64,000 bases of DNA from Flavobacterium enshiense DK69 (GTDB lineage Bacteria > Bacteroidota > Bacteroidia > Flavobacteriales > Flavobacteriaceae). Below, piece after piece: positions 34,884-44,900 of this stretch. The translations under genes and the position numbers were made by a program. The notes under the pieces are model-generated. The model made no database searches. It was not told the origin of the DNA and worked only from the letters and a program-made list of their open reading frames with translations. The DNA lies in assembly GCF_000498495.1 (NCBI RefSeq), contig NZ_AVCS01000028.1:186001-250000 (forward strand), written 5' to 3'. Positions within the stretch are counted from its first letter, which is position 1; each line of letters begins with the position of its first letter.

Positions 34884-36467
34884 TTAATTAATTAAAGGCA
34901 TTTTAATCGTAAAGGTACTTCCCTTCCCTTTCTCACTTTCCACAAAAATCTGACCATTATGGTCATCCACAATTCTTTTTACATAAGCCAATCCTAAACC
35001 GTGTCCTTTAACATTGTGTAAATCACCGGTATGCTCCCTGTAAAATTTTTCAAATATTCTTTTTATAGCCACTTTACTCATTCCTGCCCCATGATCTTTA
35101 ACTGATATGAGGACAAAATCTTTCACATTTTCCGTTGAAACCTCAATTAAAGGGGCTTCGGGAGAATATTTTATGGCATTGTCCAGAATGTTAACCATTA
35201 CGTTGGTAAAGTGAACATCATTCAGCAAAATTGTGGTCCGTTTTGCCTGAAGATTACTCTTAATCACACCGCCGCGATCTTCTACGATCAGGTTAACGTG
35301 CTCGATGGCTTCTTCAATAATTTCATGAACATTCGTTGGTTCTTTGCTTATTTCCAATTCCCGGCGCTCCAACTTGGAAATTCGGAGAACGTTTTCCACT
35401 TGGGCATGCATTCGTTTGTTTTCGTCACGAATCATCTGCAGATAGCGTTCTACTTTTTCCCGGTCTTCCATGATTTTTGGGTTTTTAATCGCATCTAAAG
35501 CAAGATTGATAGTTGCAATAGGCGTTTTAAACTCATGGGTCATATTGTTGATGAAATCGGTTTTAATTTCCGAAATCTGCTTTTGTCTTATCAGCTGGTT
35601 TAAAGCACTGAAATAGGCTACAATAATTACTAGGGTAAAAATCAGCGAAAGCGACGTGATTCCAATCAATGATCTAAACAGGAATTTCCCTTTCTGCGGA
35701 AAACTCACCAGCAACTGGTATTTGTTTTCATTGTCATTATCGGTAAACACAGGAATTCCGTAGGTTGATTTCTTATCGTAATTAAAATCCTCCGACTTGA
35801 TTTTCGTCGCCAGACCATCGCTGTAAATACCAAATTCAAAAGGTGTTTTTACACCATATTGTCTCAATTCGCTTTCAAGCATGGCATGAAGTCGCTCATT
35901 TGAAATCCTGTCTTGTAAAGGTTTTAAGGCTACTATATCCTTAAAATAGATTTCAAATTGAGCTTTATCCAAAATATCCAGCGATCCGGATTTTTCAACC
36001 GTAATATCAGGTGTATTGGACTTTTGTATCGCAGAGTTATCAATAAGATTCCCATTATAGATTTCTGTTTTTCGTTTGGCTACAAAACTCTTTAACGGAA
36101 CGGAATCGGAATTTTTATCAAAGAACGAACGATTTAAACTATAATCTTCTGAAATGATTGTATTGGAATAAATGATCTGCTCATTTGTCTTCGGATCACG
36201 CTCCACAAAGAAATATTCTTTTAAATCACTTTGTTTTGGCGCTTTCCCAATACTGTCTTTCAGCTTAATGTATTTTCTGTTAAACTCAAATGCCTCTTGC
36301 TGCTGCAGTTTGTTGGCAACATTTCCTATAACTTGCAGAACATGAAACTTGAATTGTTCTTCGTTATTTTTATAGGAACTTTCAATCCAATACAACTGAA
36401 CGAGAATTATCCCTAAAAGAGACATACTCATTAACACAACAAGTAATCGGAAACGCGTTTTATTCAT
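34884..36467 (-). CDS. Sensor histidine kinase (RprX-like)
   Basis: 527 residues with two membrane segments (about 8-28 and 266-288) bracketing a roughly 240-residue periplasmic sensor. Then a DHp helix with H311 in NNMTHEFKTPIATI, and a HATPase domain with LDNAIKYS (N box), KDHGAGM and GHGLGLAYVK. It should autophosphorylate at H311 and pass phosphate to D56 of the partner encoded 6 bp downstream. There is no HAMP domain, which is common in this group. Confidence 0.93.
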   Translation of the reverse strand: MNKTRFRLLVVLMSMSLLGIILVQLYWIESSYKNNEEQFKFHVLQVIGNVANKLQQQEAFEFNRKYIKLKDSIGKAPKQSDLKEYFFVERDPKTNEQIIYSNTIISEDYSLNRSFFDKNSDSVPLKSFVAKRKTEIYNGNLIDNSAIQKSNTPDITVEKSGSLDILDKAQFEIYFKDIVALKPLQDRISNERLHAMLESELRQYGVKTPFEFGIYSDGLATKIKSEDFNYDKKSTYGIPVFTDNDNENKYQLLVSFPQKGKFLFRSLIGITSLSLIFTLVIIVAYFSALNQLIRQKQISEIKTDFINNMTHEFKTPIATINLALDAIKNPKIMEDREKVERYLQMIRDENKRMHAQVENVLRISKLERRELEISKEPTNVHEIIEEAIEHVNLIVEDRGGVIKSNLQAKRTTILLNDVHFTNVMVNILDNAIKYSPEAPLIEVSTENVKDFVLISVKDHGAGMSKVAIKRIFEKFYREHTGDLHNVKGHGLGLAYVKRIVDDHNGQIFVESEKGKGSTFTIKMPLIN

Positions 36468-36472
36468 CCAAA

Positions 36473-36524
36473 CAAAATTAACATTTTAACATTTAGACCT
36501 TAAAAACATTAACCAAACATTAAC
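36473..36524 (-). promoter_or_regulatory. Two-component operon promoter with 11-bp-spaced direct repeats
   Basis: On the minus strand TAATTTTG (36480-36473) matches TAnnTTTG, 5 bp before the kinase ATG. Upstream, AAACATTAAC occurs twice with an 11-bp period (36504-36513 and 36515-36524), and TTAACATT is repeated in tandem at 36478-36493. Direct repeats at 11 bp are typical of OmpR/PhoB-family binding sites, so autoregulation is plausible. Confidence 0.45.
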
Positions 36525-36538
36525 ATCTGCTAAAGTTT

Positions 36539-37123
36539 TTACATTTTATTCAATTCTTTAAGAATTTCACTAACATTTTTTTTAACTTCAGCCAGATCGC
36601 TATTTTTCACAATATAATCCGACAAGGGAATTTTTTTTTCATCAGGCCATTGATGCGACATTCGCTCTAAAACCTGTTCCTCCGTCACCTTATCACGATT
36701 CATTACCCTTTGGATTCTTAATTCCTTAGGTGCTGTAACCAAAATAATTTTGTCACAATCTTTATAACTGCCGCTTTCAAAAAGGATGGCTGCTTCTTTA
36801 ATAACAAAAGTGTGATTCTCGTGTGCTTTCACCCAGTTTAAAAAGTGATTCCTGACTTCCGGATGAACAATACTGTTTAATTTCTTTAACTGTTCCGGAG
36901 CAGAAAAAACGATATCAGCGATTTTCTTTTTATTTAACCGATTGCCATCACTGATATTCTCTACAAAGACCGATTGTATTTTTTTTATCATTTCGGGAGT
37001 GTCCATCAGTTTTTTAGCCTCATCATCAGCTATATACACCGGGACACCGACTTCTTCAAAATAACCGGCAACGGTTGATTTTCCGCTCCCAATTCCACCT
37101 GTAAGTCCGATTATCTTTGTCAT
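36539..37123 (-). CDS. coaE: Dephospho-CoA kinase
   Basis: Last step of coenzyme A synthesis. 194 residues with P-loop LTGGIGSGKSTVAGYF (GGIGSGKS 9-16), PVYIADDEAKKLM, and KEAAILFESG. Its ATG lies 1 bp after the glycosyltransferase stop, so the two are co-transcribed. The other CoA gene in this window is coaBC at 49.7 kb. Confidence 0.96.
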   Translation of the reverse strand: MTKIIGLTGGIGSGKSTVAGYFEEVGVPVYIADDEAKKLMDTPEMIKKIQSVFVENISDGNRLNKKKIADIVFSAPEQLKKLNSIVHPEVRNHFLNWVKAHENHTFVIKEAAILFESGSYKDCDKIILVTAPKELRIQRVMNRDKVTEEQVLERMSHQWPDEKKIPLSDYIVKNSDLAEVKKNVSEILKELNKM

Positions 37124-37124
37124 A

Positions 37125-38123
37125 TTACTTTTTAAAAAACAACTCCGGGAAAGCTTTCTCAGGCTGCTGCTTTTTTATTTTGATTTTGATGAAAGACTGC
37201 AAAAAACCGACTCCATATCCAACAAATTGGAAAGCTGCTGCAAAAACAGATAAAAATCCAATCCACGGATTCATATTTTCAGTTGCCCCAATCCAGAATA
37301 AGAGTATAAAATAGGCTGCATATACTTTAATCGGAAGAGAAAAACCGAAGATTAACAAAATCACAGAAACCACGAATCCTAATAAAAAAAGTGTCGGAAA
37401 CCAAAATGTTATCTTACTGTGTTTTGGATACCATGAATCTAATATTGGTCTTGCTTTTCCAAATTTGTTCACTTGTTTGTAGAATTTACCGAAATCGATC
37501 CTGCGTTTATGATATACATAGGAATCTTTAAAAAGTCTGGTTTTGAAACCTAATTTCCATAGACGGATCGACAAGTCCGGATCTTCGCCAGGATGGATGT
37601 TCCCGAAACCTCCGGAAGCTTCAAAAGCCTTCTTCGACAATCCCATATTAAAACTCCTTGGCTGGAATTTACCTATCTTTTCAGATCCTCCCCGAACACC
37701 TCCGGTTGTCAAAAAAGATGTCATCGTAAAATTTATTGCTTTTTGAACGGATGAAAAAGAATCCAATGCATTATCAGGACCTCCAAAGCAATCCACGAAT
37801 TCCTTTTTTAGATTTTCATCGACCGATGCCAAGTAATTTTCAGGTAAAATACAATCGGAATCCAGTATGAGAAAATAACTTCCCATAGCATGTTTCATAC
37901 CGAAATTTCTTGAATCACCAGGCCCTGAATTAGGTTTATTAAAATAGGAAATAAAAATTTTTCCCTCATATTTTTTCACTACATCGTAGCAAGGGATTGA
38001 TGAGCCATCTTCAATGATAACAACCTCAAAATCTTCATGATAATTCTGCTCTGCTAAGCTTTTCAGCAGTTCCTCAACTTCATCAGGACGGTTATAAACC
38101 GGAATAATAAACGAAAAATACAT
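37125..38123 (-). CDS. Family 2 glycosyltransferase, membrane-associated
   Basis: 332 residues. A GT-A domain starts FSFIIPVYNRPDEVEELLKS with the DSDC metal motif (ILDSDCILP, about 92-100) and GGFGNIHPGEDPDLSIRLWK downstream. Two to three hydrophobic helices follow (about 228-315). It probably transfers sugars to a lipid or exopolysaccharide precursor at the inner membrane. Donor and acceptor cannot be read from sequence. Confidence 0.87.
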   Translation of the reverse strand: MYFSFIIPVYNRPDEVEELLKSLAEQNYHEDFEVVIIEDGSSIPCYDVVKKYEGKIFISYFNKPNSGPGDSRNFGMKHAMGSYFLILDSDCILPENYLASVDENLKKEFVDCFGGPDNALDSFSSVQKAINFTMTSFLTTGGVRGGSEKIGKFQPRSFNMGLSKKAFEASGGFGNIHPGEDPDLSIRLWKLGFKTRLFKDSYVYHKRRIDFGKFYKQVNKFGKARPILDSWYPKHSKITFWFPTLFLLGFVVSVILLIFGFSLPIKVYAAYFILLFWIGATENMNPWIGFLSVFAAAFQFVGYGVGFLQSFIKIKIKKQQPEKAFPELFFKK

Positions 38124-38163
38124 TACTGCAACTAAATTTTAACAAAGATACTGCTATAAAAAC

Positions 38164-38192
38164 AAAAAGCCGCTTCAGAAAGCGGCTTTTTA
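38164..38192 (-). terminator. Terminator of the first T9SS cargo gene
   Basis: AAAAGCCGCTT (38165-38175) pairs with AAGCGGCTTTT (38180-38190), with T residues following on the minus strand, about 20 bp after the stop at 38212. Confidence 0.85.
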
Positions 38193-38211
38193 AACTATTT
38201 AATCGATTTTG

Positions 38212-39261
38212 TTATTGCTTTACAACTTTAATCGTTTTAGTCAAACCTTCAGCAGTAACCTTAACAATATAGTTTCCTGCATTTAAATTTGACATATCAA
38301 TTTGCCCTTGTGCAATATTTAATGTCTTAGTTAAAACTTTCTGGCCTAACATATTATAAACTTCTACAGAAGAAATTTCGCTTGAATAAGATACATTCAA
38401 TACATTTCTAACAGGATTTGGATAGGCTTTGAATGAAGTCGCATCAAATTGAGCAGTTCCAAGCAGTGTGGCCGTTCCAGACAAACTAACTGTTAAAGGC
38501 CCTTCCAAGCCATCTTCCAATTCATCCCATTGTCCGATATTCACCCAATATTGACCCGGGGCCAAAGCTGTTAATTCTAGTGTTTCGTCTATACCTGAAT
38601 AACCATCATCCTTAGAACCTACACAAGTAAAGGTTCCACAACTTCCCGAATATACAGCTAGTTCAGGATCCCAACCGGTCACCCCTGTCAATGAAATTGC
38701 TACATCACCTGCTGTTGCAACTGTAAAAGTGTACCATACACCATCATTCATACCATCTTCACAATTTAAAACAAAACCGGTATTATTAGTTGCCCCTAAT
38801 GCATTCTGAGAATTTGAATATGGAAATGACGCGATTGAAATTGCATTCGCACAATTATCATTCACAGGTGGAGCACAAGATGGCGATACACATTGAATTG
38901 ACAGTACATGACATTCTTCATCCACTCCACAGGCTGCATCAGTATGAATATGTAATCGAACTGTACTAACTGTAATATTATTTACTGTAAGTGGTGAAAC
39001 TCCGCTGGCAATAACAGTATTTGACTGATCTGTCACCGTTAGATAACCACCTGATGCACCTGAAGATGCAAATTCATAATTATTTCCTACTATGATTCCT
39101 GAGATTGTTGCATATTCACCAGCATAATTGCATTCATCAATTTCCTGGACGCTTCCGTTATTCAATGAATTTACAGCAGATTCTGGCCATTCTTCAGTAC
39201 TCAAGCACTGACCAAATGAGGCTGTTGAGATCAACAACAATAAAAAAGTAATTTTTTTCAT
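38212..39261 (-). CDS. T9SS cargo protein A (349 residues)
   Basis: A signal peptide ends near SFGQ. The middle has a Cys-containing beta domain (about 20-125) followed by a PPC-like beta domain from PPVNDNCANAI with DGVWYTFTV and GWDPELAVYSG. A type A sorting domain (about 277-349) starts FKAYPNPVRNVLNVSY and ends IKVVKQ. It should be exported by T9SS and fixed to or released from the cell surface. Role unknown; likely surface binding. Its last two domains are close relatives of those in cargo protein C (41925-45440). Confidence 0.85.
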   Translation of the reverse strand: MKKITFLLLLISTASFGQCLSTEEWPESAVNSLNNGSVQEIDECNYAGEYATISGIIVGNNYEFASSGASGGYLTVTDQSNTVIASGVSPLTVNNITVSTVRLHIHTDAACGVDEECHVLSIQCVSPSCAPPVNDNCANAISIASFPYSNSQNALGATNNTGFVLNCEDGMNDGVWYTFTVATAGDVAISLTGVTGWDPELAVYSGSCGTFTCVGSKDDGYSGIDETLELTALAPGQYWVNIGQWDELEDGLEGPLTVSLSGTATLLGTAQFDATSFKAYPNPVRNVLNVSYSSEISSVEVYNMLGQKVLTKTLNIAQGQIDMSNLNAGNYIVKVTAEGLTKTIKVVKQ

Positions 39262-39285
39262 ACATTTAATTATTTAGATTTTGCT

Positions 39286-39318
39286 CAAAAATACTAATTA
39301 ATATCACAAAACAAACAA
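39286..39318 (-). promoter_or_regulatory. Promoter of T9SS cargo gene A
   Basis: TATTTTTG on the minus strand (39293-39286) with TTG at 39314-39312 (18-bp spacer) in a TGTTTGTTTTGT context. The same context lies upstream of cargo gene B. Confidence 0.55.
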
Positions 39319-39424
39319 TCTGTGTATTTTTTATAACAAAAAAATAATACTATTTCTTACATATTTAAATCACAATTTAATCATAACGTATATTTACATA
39401 GAATTCTAAAAGTAATTCCCCTAC

Positions 39425-39458
39425 AAAAAAAGGCTGTCTTTTTCAGACAGCCTTTTTT
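39425..39458 (-). terminator. Terminator of T9SS cargo gene B
   Basis: GGCTGTCT (39432-39439) pairs with AGACAGCC (39445-39452), flanked by A and T runs. About 20 bp after the stop at 39478. Confidence 0.85.
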
Positions 39459-39477
39459 AATTTATAGGACTAATAAA

Positions 39478-41670
39478 TTATCGTTTTACCACTTTGATCG
39501 TCTTTGTTAAACCTTCAGAAGTAACCTTAACAACATAGTTACCCGCATTTAAGTTTGACATATCGATTTGTCCTTGTGCTACGTTTAATGTCTTCGCTAG
39601 CACTTTCTGACCTAACATATTATAAACTTCTACTGAAGAAATCTCAGCCGAATAGGTTAAATTCAACACGTCTTTAACTGGGTTTGGATAAGCTTTGAAT
39701 ACAGTTGTATCAAAATCAGCAGCACTTAAAGTTGCATCATAAGCAGAAATCGAGAATTCACTAGAATTTTGAGCCGGAGCCGCAACACCAGATTTCCAAA
39801 CTCCAACATAAAGAGTTTCTCCCGGGGTACGATTTGTCAGTGACAACGACGACAAACCATATTGACTATACTCACCATCATTATCAGAACAAGCTACTGG
39901 AACCAACGTCCCACATGCACCTGAGAAAGCCCCAATAACCGTATCCACCAATTGGTATGAAGGAGTAATAAATGTTTCAATTTTTAAATTCCCTGAAGCA
40001 GGAACCACTACACTATACCAAACATCTGCTGCAAAATTGGTCGCACAACTTGGAGCTACACCCGAAGTTGTAGTAGCACCCCAAATAGTCCCAGTAATAT
40101 AGTTATCCTGAAATACACCACCTGTTGTTAATGCAATTGCATTAGCACAAATATCATTTACCGGAGGAGCTGGAGGAGGTGGTAAAGTCGTAAAAGAAAC
40201 AGTTGACCAAACACCGTAAACACCTGAACAATCCGTTCTAACATGTAAATAATATACTGTCTCAGGAGACAAAGGACTTGCACTAAATGAATTTGTTGCA
40301 GTGTCAGTCCCAGCTCCAACCGGATCAGAAGCTACCTGATCTAAAACATACTGATAACCACCTGCCACTGAATTCCATGTAATAGTAGCCGCTGAATCAG
40401 TTATGTTACTCGCAGTCAATCCAGATAAATCAGCACACGGAGGAGTCAATCTCAGATTAAAATTGTCAATTGAAAAATCAATATCAGCATTTCCGTTATC
40501 AGTTCCCTCCACAGCGCGAAATGCAAAACGAACATTCTGTCCTGCATAAGCATCCAAATCAATAATATTTGAAGTTCCTATATTTGAAGGTACATTAGTG
40601 TTATTATAGGTATACAAAACTGTCCAGTTGTTCACATCATTTGAAACTAAAACCTGAACCACGTCATCAGACTCCCAAGGAGTAGTTGGTGCAGAAGTTA
40701 AATTGTGTTGATTTGCAGCAGCATCGAATTTAAGTTCATAACCCGTTGCAGGAATAGTAAACAGCGGGGATACAACCCATTCATTACCAGTATTCCAGGC
40801 AATGTTATAACTAAATGCACCTGTAGAACCATTATTTGCGAACCCATCTTCAAACCATGCACTACCTATAAAAGTTCCAGGTCCGGCCGCTAAATCACCG
40901 TTTTTACCTTTCTGCCAGCATCCTGGTAAATAAGTTGTAAAATCTTCTGACACCGGAACACTAACTGCCCCACAAGTAGTAAAAGTAGTTTCCGCACAAC
41001 CCGTTGCATCACCAATGGCATTATAAGGAATTACTTTTACATAATAAGTTGTTCCCGGAGTCAAAGTTCCTAAAGTATAATCAGTTACGTTACCAACATA
41101 CTGCATATTCAAGATATCAGATTCTCCTGCAGTGGTCCCTACATTCAATTTATACCCAGTTGTCCCACCAGCTGCAACTGGCCATTTAATTCGAGAATCT
41201 ATCACATTCACTGCACCATTCGCTGGAACATTCAACGCAGTGCAAACCGGAGCTTCGGTAGGTGTAAATGCAACTTCCACATCTATAGATATAGTAACGT
41301 CATCAGGATATTGATCCAGATTAGCCGAGGTAATTGTCAGTGTTGAAAATCCAGTAATATCAACATTATCAAAACTGCCACCACATCCGGTAATTGGAGT
41401 TCCTCCATCTACTGAAAGCGAAAAATTAAACCAAGAAGAACATCTGTCCGAAATTAAACTTTGGCCAGGTCTCTTTAACGTCATAGTTACACCTGTCCCT
41501 GTTCCATGACAGATAATATCAGATGCATTGATTGTTAATACTGTCGGCCTATTCCCATTATTTGGGTCGACATCCTTACCAGAAACAGTAAACGTTTGTT
41601 TACAAATGGATTGCGAAAAAGACTGCAACCCAAACACTAAAAGAAAAATTAAAAAAGTAAATTTTTTCAT
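39478..41670 (-). CDS. T9SS cargo protein B (730 residues) with FN3 and adhesin-like domains
   Basis: Signal peptide ending near SFSQ; an N-terminal Cys-containing domain; an FN3-like domain (about 150-230); a cleaved-adhesin/MAM-like jelly roll (from VPVSEDFTTYLPGCWQKG to DIDFSIDNFNLRL, about 238-405); a second FN3 (about 410-495); a PPC-like domain (PPVNDICANAI onward); and a sorting domain FKAYPNPVKDVLNLTY ending IKVVKR. Modular secreted protein, likely an adhesin or carbohydrate binder. No catalytic motif is recognised. Confidence 0.85.
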   Translation of the reverse strand: MKKFTFLIFLLVFGLQSFSQSICKQTFTVSGKDVDPNNGNRPTVLTINASDIICHGTGTGVTMTLKRPGQSLISDRCSSWFNFSLSVDGGTPITGCGGSFDNVDITGFSTLTITSANLDQYPDDVTISIDVEVAFTPTEAPVCTALNVPANGAVNVIDSRIKWPVAAGGTTGYKLNVGTTAGESDILNMQYVGNVTDYTLGTLTPGTTYYVKVIPYNAIGDATGCAETTFTTCGAVSVPVSEDFTTYLPGCWQKGKNGDLAAGPGTFIGSAWFEDGFANNGSTGAFSYNIAWNTGNEWVVSPLFTIPATGYELKFDAAANQHNLTSAPTTPWESDDVVQVLVSNDVNNWTVLYTYNNTNVPSNIGTSNIIDLDAYAGQNVRFAFRAVEGTDNGNADIDFSIDNFNLRLTPPCADLSGLTASNITDSAATITWNSVAGGYQYVLDQVASDPVGAGTDTATNSFSASPLSPETVYYLHVRTDCSGVYGVWSTVSFTTLPPPPAPPVNDICANAIALTTGGVFQDNYITGTIWGATTTSGVAPSCATNFAADVWYSVVVPASGNLKIETFITPSYQLVDTVIGAFSGACGTLVPVACSDNDGEYSQYGLSSLSLTNRTPGETLYVGVWKSGVAAPAQNSSEFSISAYDATLSAADFDTTVFKAYPNPVKDVLNLTYSAEISSVEVYNMLGQKVLAKTLNVAQGQIDMSNLNAGNYVVKVTSEGLTKTIKVVKR

Positions 41671-41693
41671 AAATGTAAATATTTGAATTTTGT

Positions 41694-41722
41694 CAAAATT
41701 ATCAATTTTTTTAACAAAACAA
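41694..41722 (-). promoter_or_regulatory. Promoter of T9SS cargo gene B
   Basis: TAATTTTG on the minus strand (41701-41694) with TTG at 41722-41720 (18-bp spacer). The upstream GTTATAAAAA...TGTTTGTTTTGT is shared with cargo gene A, and TATAAACAATT (on the minus strand around 41759-41749) is shared with the palindrome upstream of cargo gene C. Confidence 0.55.
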
Positions 41723-41875
41723 ACATTTTACATGTTTTTATAACTAACAATTGTTTATATTTTTTCAACATACTGTTCCAAATTTAAAAAAATACAACAT
41801 TCAACACCTTTAAAATCAATTAATCTAAAAAAACGTTGTTATATTCACTTTTTGTTATATTATTTTTACACCTAA

Positions 41876-41904
41876 AAAAAGCTGTCTAAAAAAGACAGCT
41901 TTTA
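41876..41904 (-). terminator. Terminator of T9SS cargo gene C
   Basis: AAAAGCTGTCT pairs with AGACAGCTTTT (41893-41903) around a five-A loop and runs into T residues on the minus strand, 21 bp after the stop. Confidence 0.8.
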
Positions 41905-41924
41905 AAAATAAATAGAGCAATCTA

Positions 41925-44900
41925 TTACTGTTTCACCACTTTAATTGTTTTGATTAAACCATCAGCAGTAGCGACATTAACAATATAATTCCCGCCATTT
42001 AAGTTTGACAAATCGATTTGCCCTTGTGCAACATTCAATAACTTAGTCATTACTTTCTGACCTAACATATTATAAACTTCCACAGAAGAAATCTCTGTTG
42101 CATAGGATAAATTCAACACGTCTTTCACAGGATTAGGATAAGCTTTGAATGCAGCGGTATCAAATTGAGCATTCCCAAGTAGTGCTGCAGTTCCGGACAA
42201 ACCTATTGTTAAAGAACCTTCCGCATTATCTGAAGTACCACTATAATGTCCAATATTGATCCAATATTGACCTGGAGCCAAAGCTGTCAGATTAAGTGTT
42301 TCGGCACCTCCTGCAGCTCCATTATCAACAGAACCAGCACAAACAAAAGCACCACAACCTCCTGAATAAACAGCTACTTCAGGATCCCAGCCTGTCACTC
42401 CTGTAAGCGAAATAGTTATATTTCCAGTAGTTCCAACAGTAAAAGTGTACCAAACACCATCATTCATCCCCGAAGTTGATGAACAAGTAGAAATAGCACC
42501 TGCATTATTAGTTGCCGATGTTGCATCCTGAGTATTTGTGTACGGTAATTGAGCAATCACAGCAGCATTAACACACGCATCATTAGCAGGCGGAGTACCA
42601 AGTGTTGTAAAAGAAACTGTTGACCAAGAACTCAATGTTCCTGAACAATCCGTTCTAACATGGAAATAGTACGTTGTCAAAGGAGATAATGGCGTCGCAT
42701 TGAAAGTAGCCAATGTAGTAGCAGTCCCTGAACCGGCAGGATCAGCAGCATTAGCATCTAAAACATATTGATAACCTGACACCGACGGAACCACTCCCCA
42801 AGAAATATTTGCTGAATTATGAGTTACATTGCTTGCCGCTACGTTTATAGGCGCACTGCACGCAGGTGTAACTGTAATACTAATATTATCTACTGATAAA
42901 TTAAATTGATTTATTCCGGAATAAGCCTGGAAACCAAAATAATAAACCCCTGTCGCAGAAGGCGTAAAATCAATCTGATTATATTGGATTGCATTCTGAT
43001 TAATCGCTGAATGATCCGCCAGCACATTTGTCATTGAAGCAGAAGCAGCTGAAGTACCATAAGCAACTTTCAATTTCTCAACATAATTTGTTGCGTTATT
43101 TCCATAATTATATGAAATTCTATATGATGTTCCGGCAGTCAAATTGATTCCCTGAGTAAAAAACCAAGTATTGGCCGAATATGTTGAATGGTATACGTAA
43201 GTTAAAGCTTTAGTTGTAAATCCATAACCAGGCGCACTTGCAGTAGCCCAGACATTACCCGTTCCATTATTAACTACTAATGCACAAGCTGGTATAGCAG
43301 GGGTCGTTACACTTTCGAAATCTTGCAAATAAGGAATATTAACCGCCGCACATGGAGTTATAAAACTATACGGCCCAGCCCAAGTACTGGTTCCATTTGC
43401 CTGACAATCAGTCTGAACATAATATTGATAAGCTGTGATTGGCGACAAACCTGAAAGCAGGTGTGGATTAGCCACTCCATTAACAATTGTTCCTGTTCCT
43501 AATGCAAAACCTGAAGGTCCCCATTGAATATTCCATAATGTTTCTGAACCTCCCGCAGTCCAAAATAAACTTGCAGATGAAGAAGTCAGATTATTTGCTC
43601 CTAGAGCCGTTGGTGGCTCACAAGTAGGCACTAACTCTATGTTGATATTACCAATATGAAAATCATAATCTGCCGCATTATCTACAGGACCATCCGTTCC
43701 CCTAAAAGCAATTTGCACAGTCTGACCTGTATAAGCTGAAAGATCAAATAAATAATCCGTCAGGACATTTGTCAACGTAGTTGTGTTTGCCGCATTGAAA
43801 GTATGTAAAACAGCCCAAGACAAACCACAACCATCTGCAGATATTAAAACATCAACTTTATCATCAGTTCCTGCCATTCTTTCCGAATCAACAGCTCCGG
43901 ATGCAAATTCTGTAATAGCTGCTTTAAATTTAAGACGGCTGGCAGCAGTCAAACTAACCTTAGGGCTTATAACCCATTCATTTCTTGAATTTGTGTATAA
44001 ATTCAATTTTGCACTTGAACCAAGCACGCTGGAATTAATCCATCCGGAAGTAGCTCCTGCAGGAGCTGCATCAGATGGCGTAGAACCAATAGCGGTAACT
44101 ATAGATGATTCATACCATCCTGGGAATACCGTACTCAAATTAGATCCTGTAAAACCAGAAAAATTATTATTAACAGGAAGTGTAGCTGTTGACGGTTGCA
44201 AAGTTAGAACCGAAGCTGCATTTGTTCCTGAAGTTACATTATAATAATATTCATAAGGACCTGAACCACATCTTACATACTCATAAACCTTAAAGTAATA
44301 AGTTGTATTACAAACTAGTCCGGATACAGAAACACTAGCACCTGTTCCATCATACACGATTTGCTGTCCACTTCCAGCATAAAGGGCATTAGCCGTAATG
44401 GCCGGTTGACCACTGCTATTTACCGGATCTGTTATACTGGCATTATTGCTGACAACAACCATTCTTCTGCTTCCACTTCCATTTGTCCAGTTTGCTGTTG
44501 TATTGGTATATTGTGTAGATGTAAAGTTTAAAGCCGATGCTTGTGTTGCAGGAGCTATAGCACTTTGCACATCAGCAATTGTTGAATAATCAAACATACC
44601 AGAATTTGTACAAGTAACTTTTAACCTGTATTGGATATTTGTTCCAGCAAATGCAGGTGGCGCATAATTTAAAGTAGTAGCACCTGCTCCTCCGGTTGCA
44701 TTAGTCCAAGAGCCTCCACTGTTAGTTGATTCTTCCCATTGATAAGTCAAACCGATCACACCTGATGTTGAACCAGATACAACAAAACTAGGAGGAATAG
44801 TTCCAGAACAAATATTCTGAAAAGCAGGCGTAACCGTACCCGCTACAGGCGAACCAGAACAAGGTGATCCAAAAGTAATCTGAACATTAGGTCTGTTATT

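Noticed and set aside
43783..44244. 153-residue plus-strand frame inside T9SS cargo gene C
   Set aside because: It is an antisense shadow of a gene with clear domains and signal peptide; composition reflects the repetitive Ser/Thr/Ala codons of the real strand.
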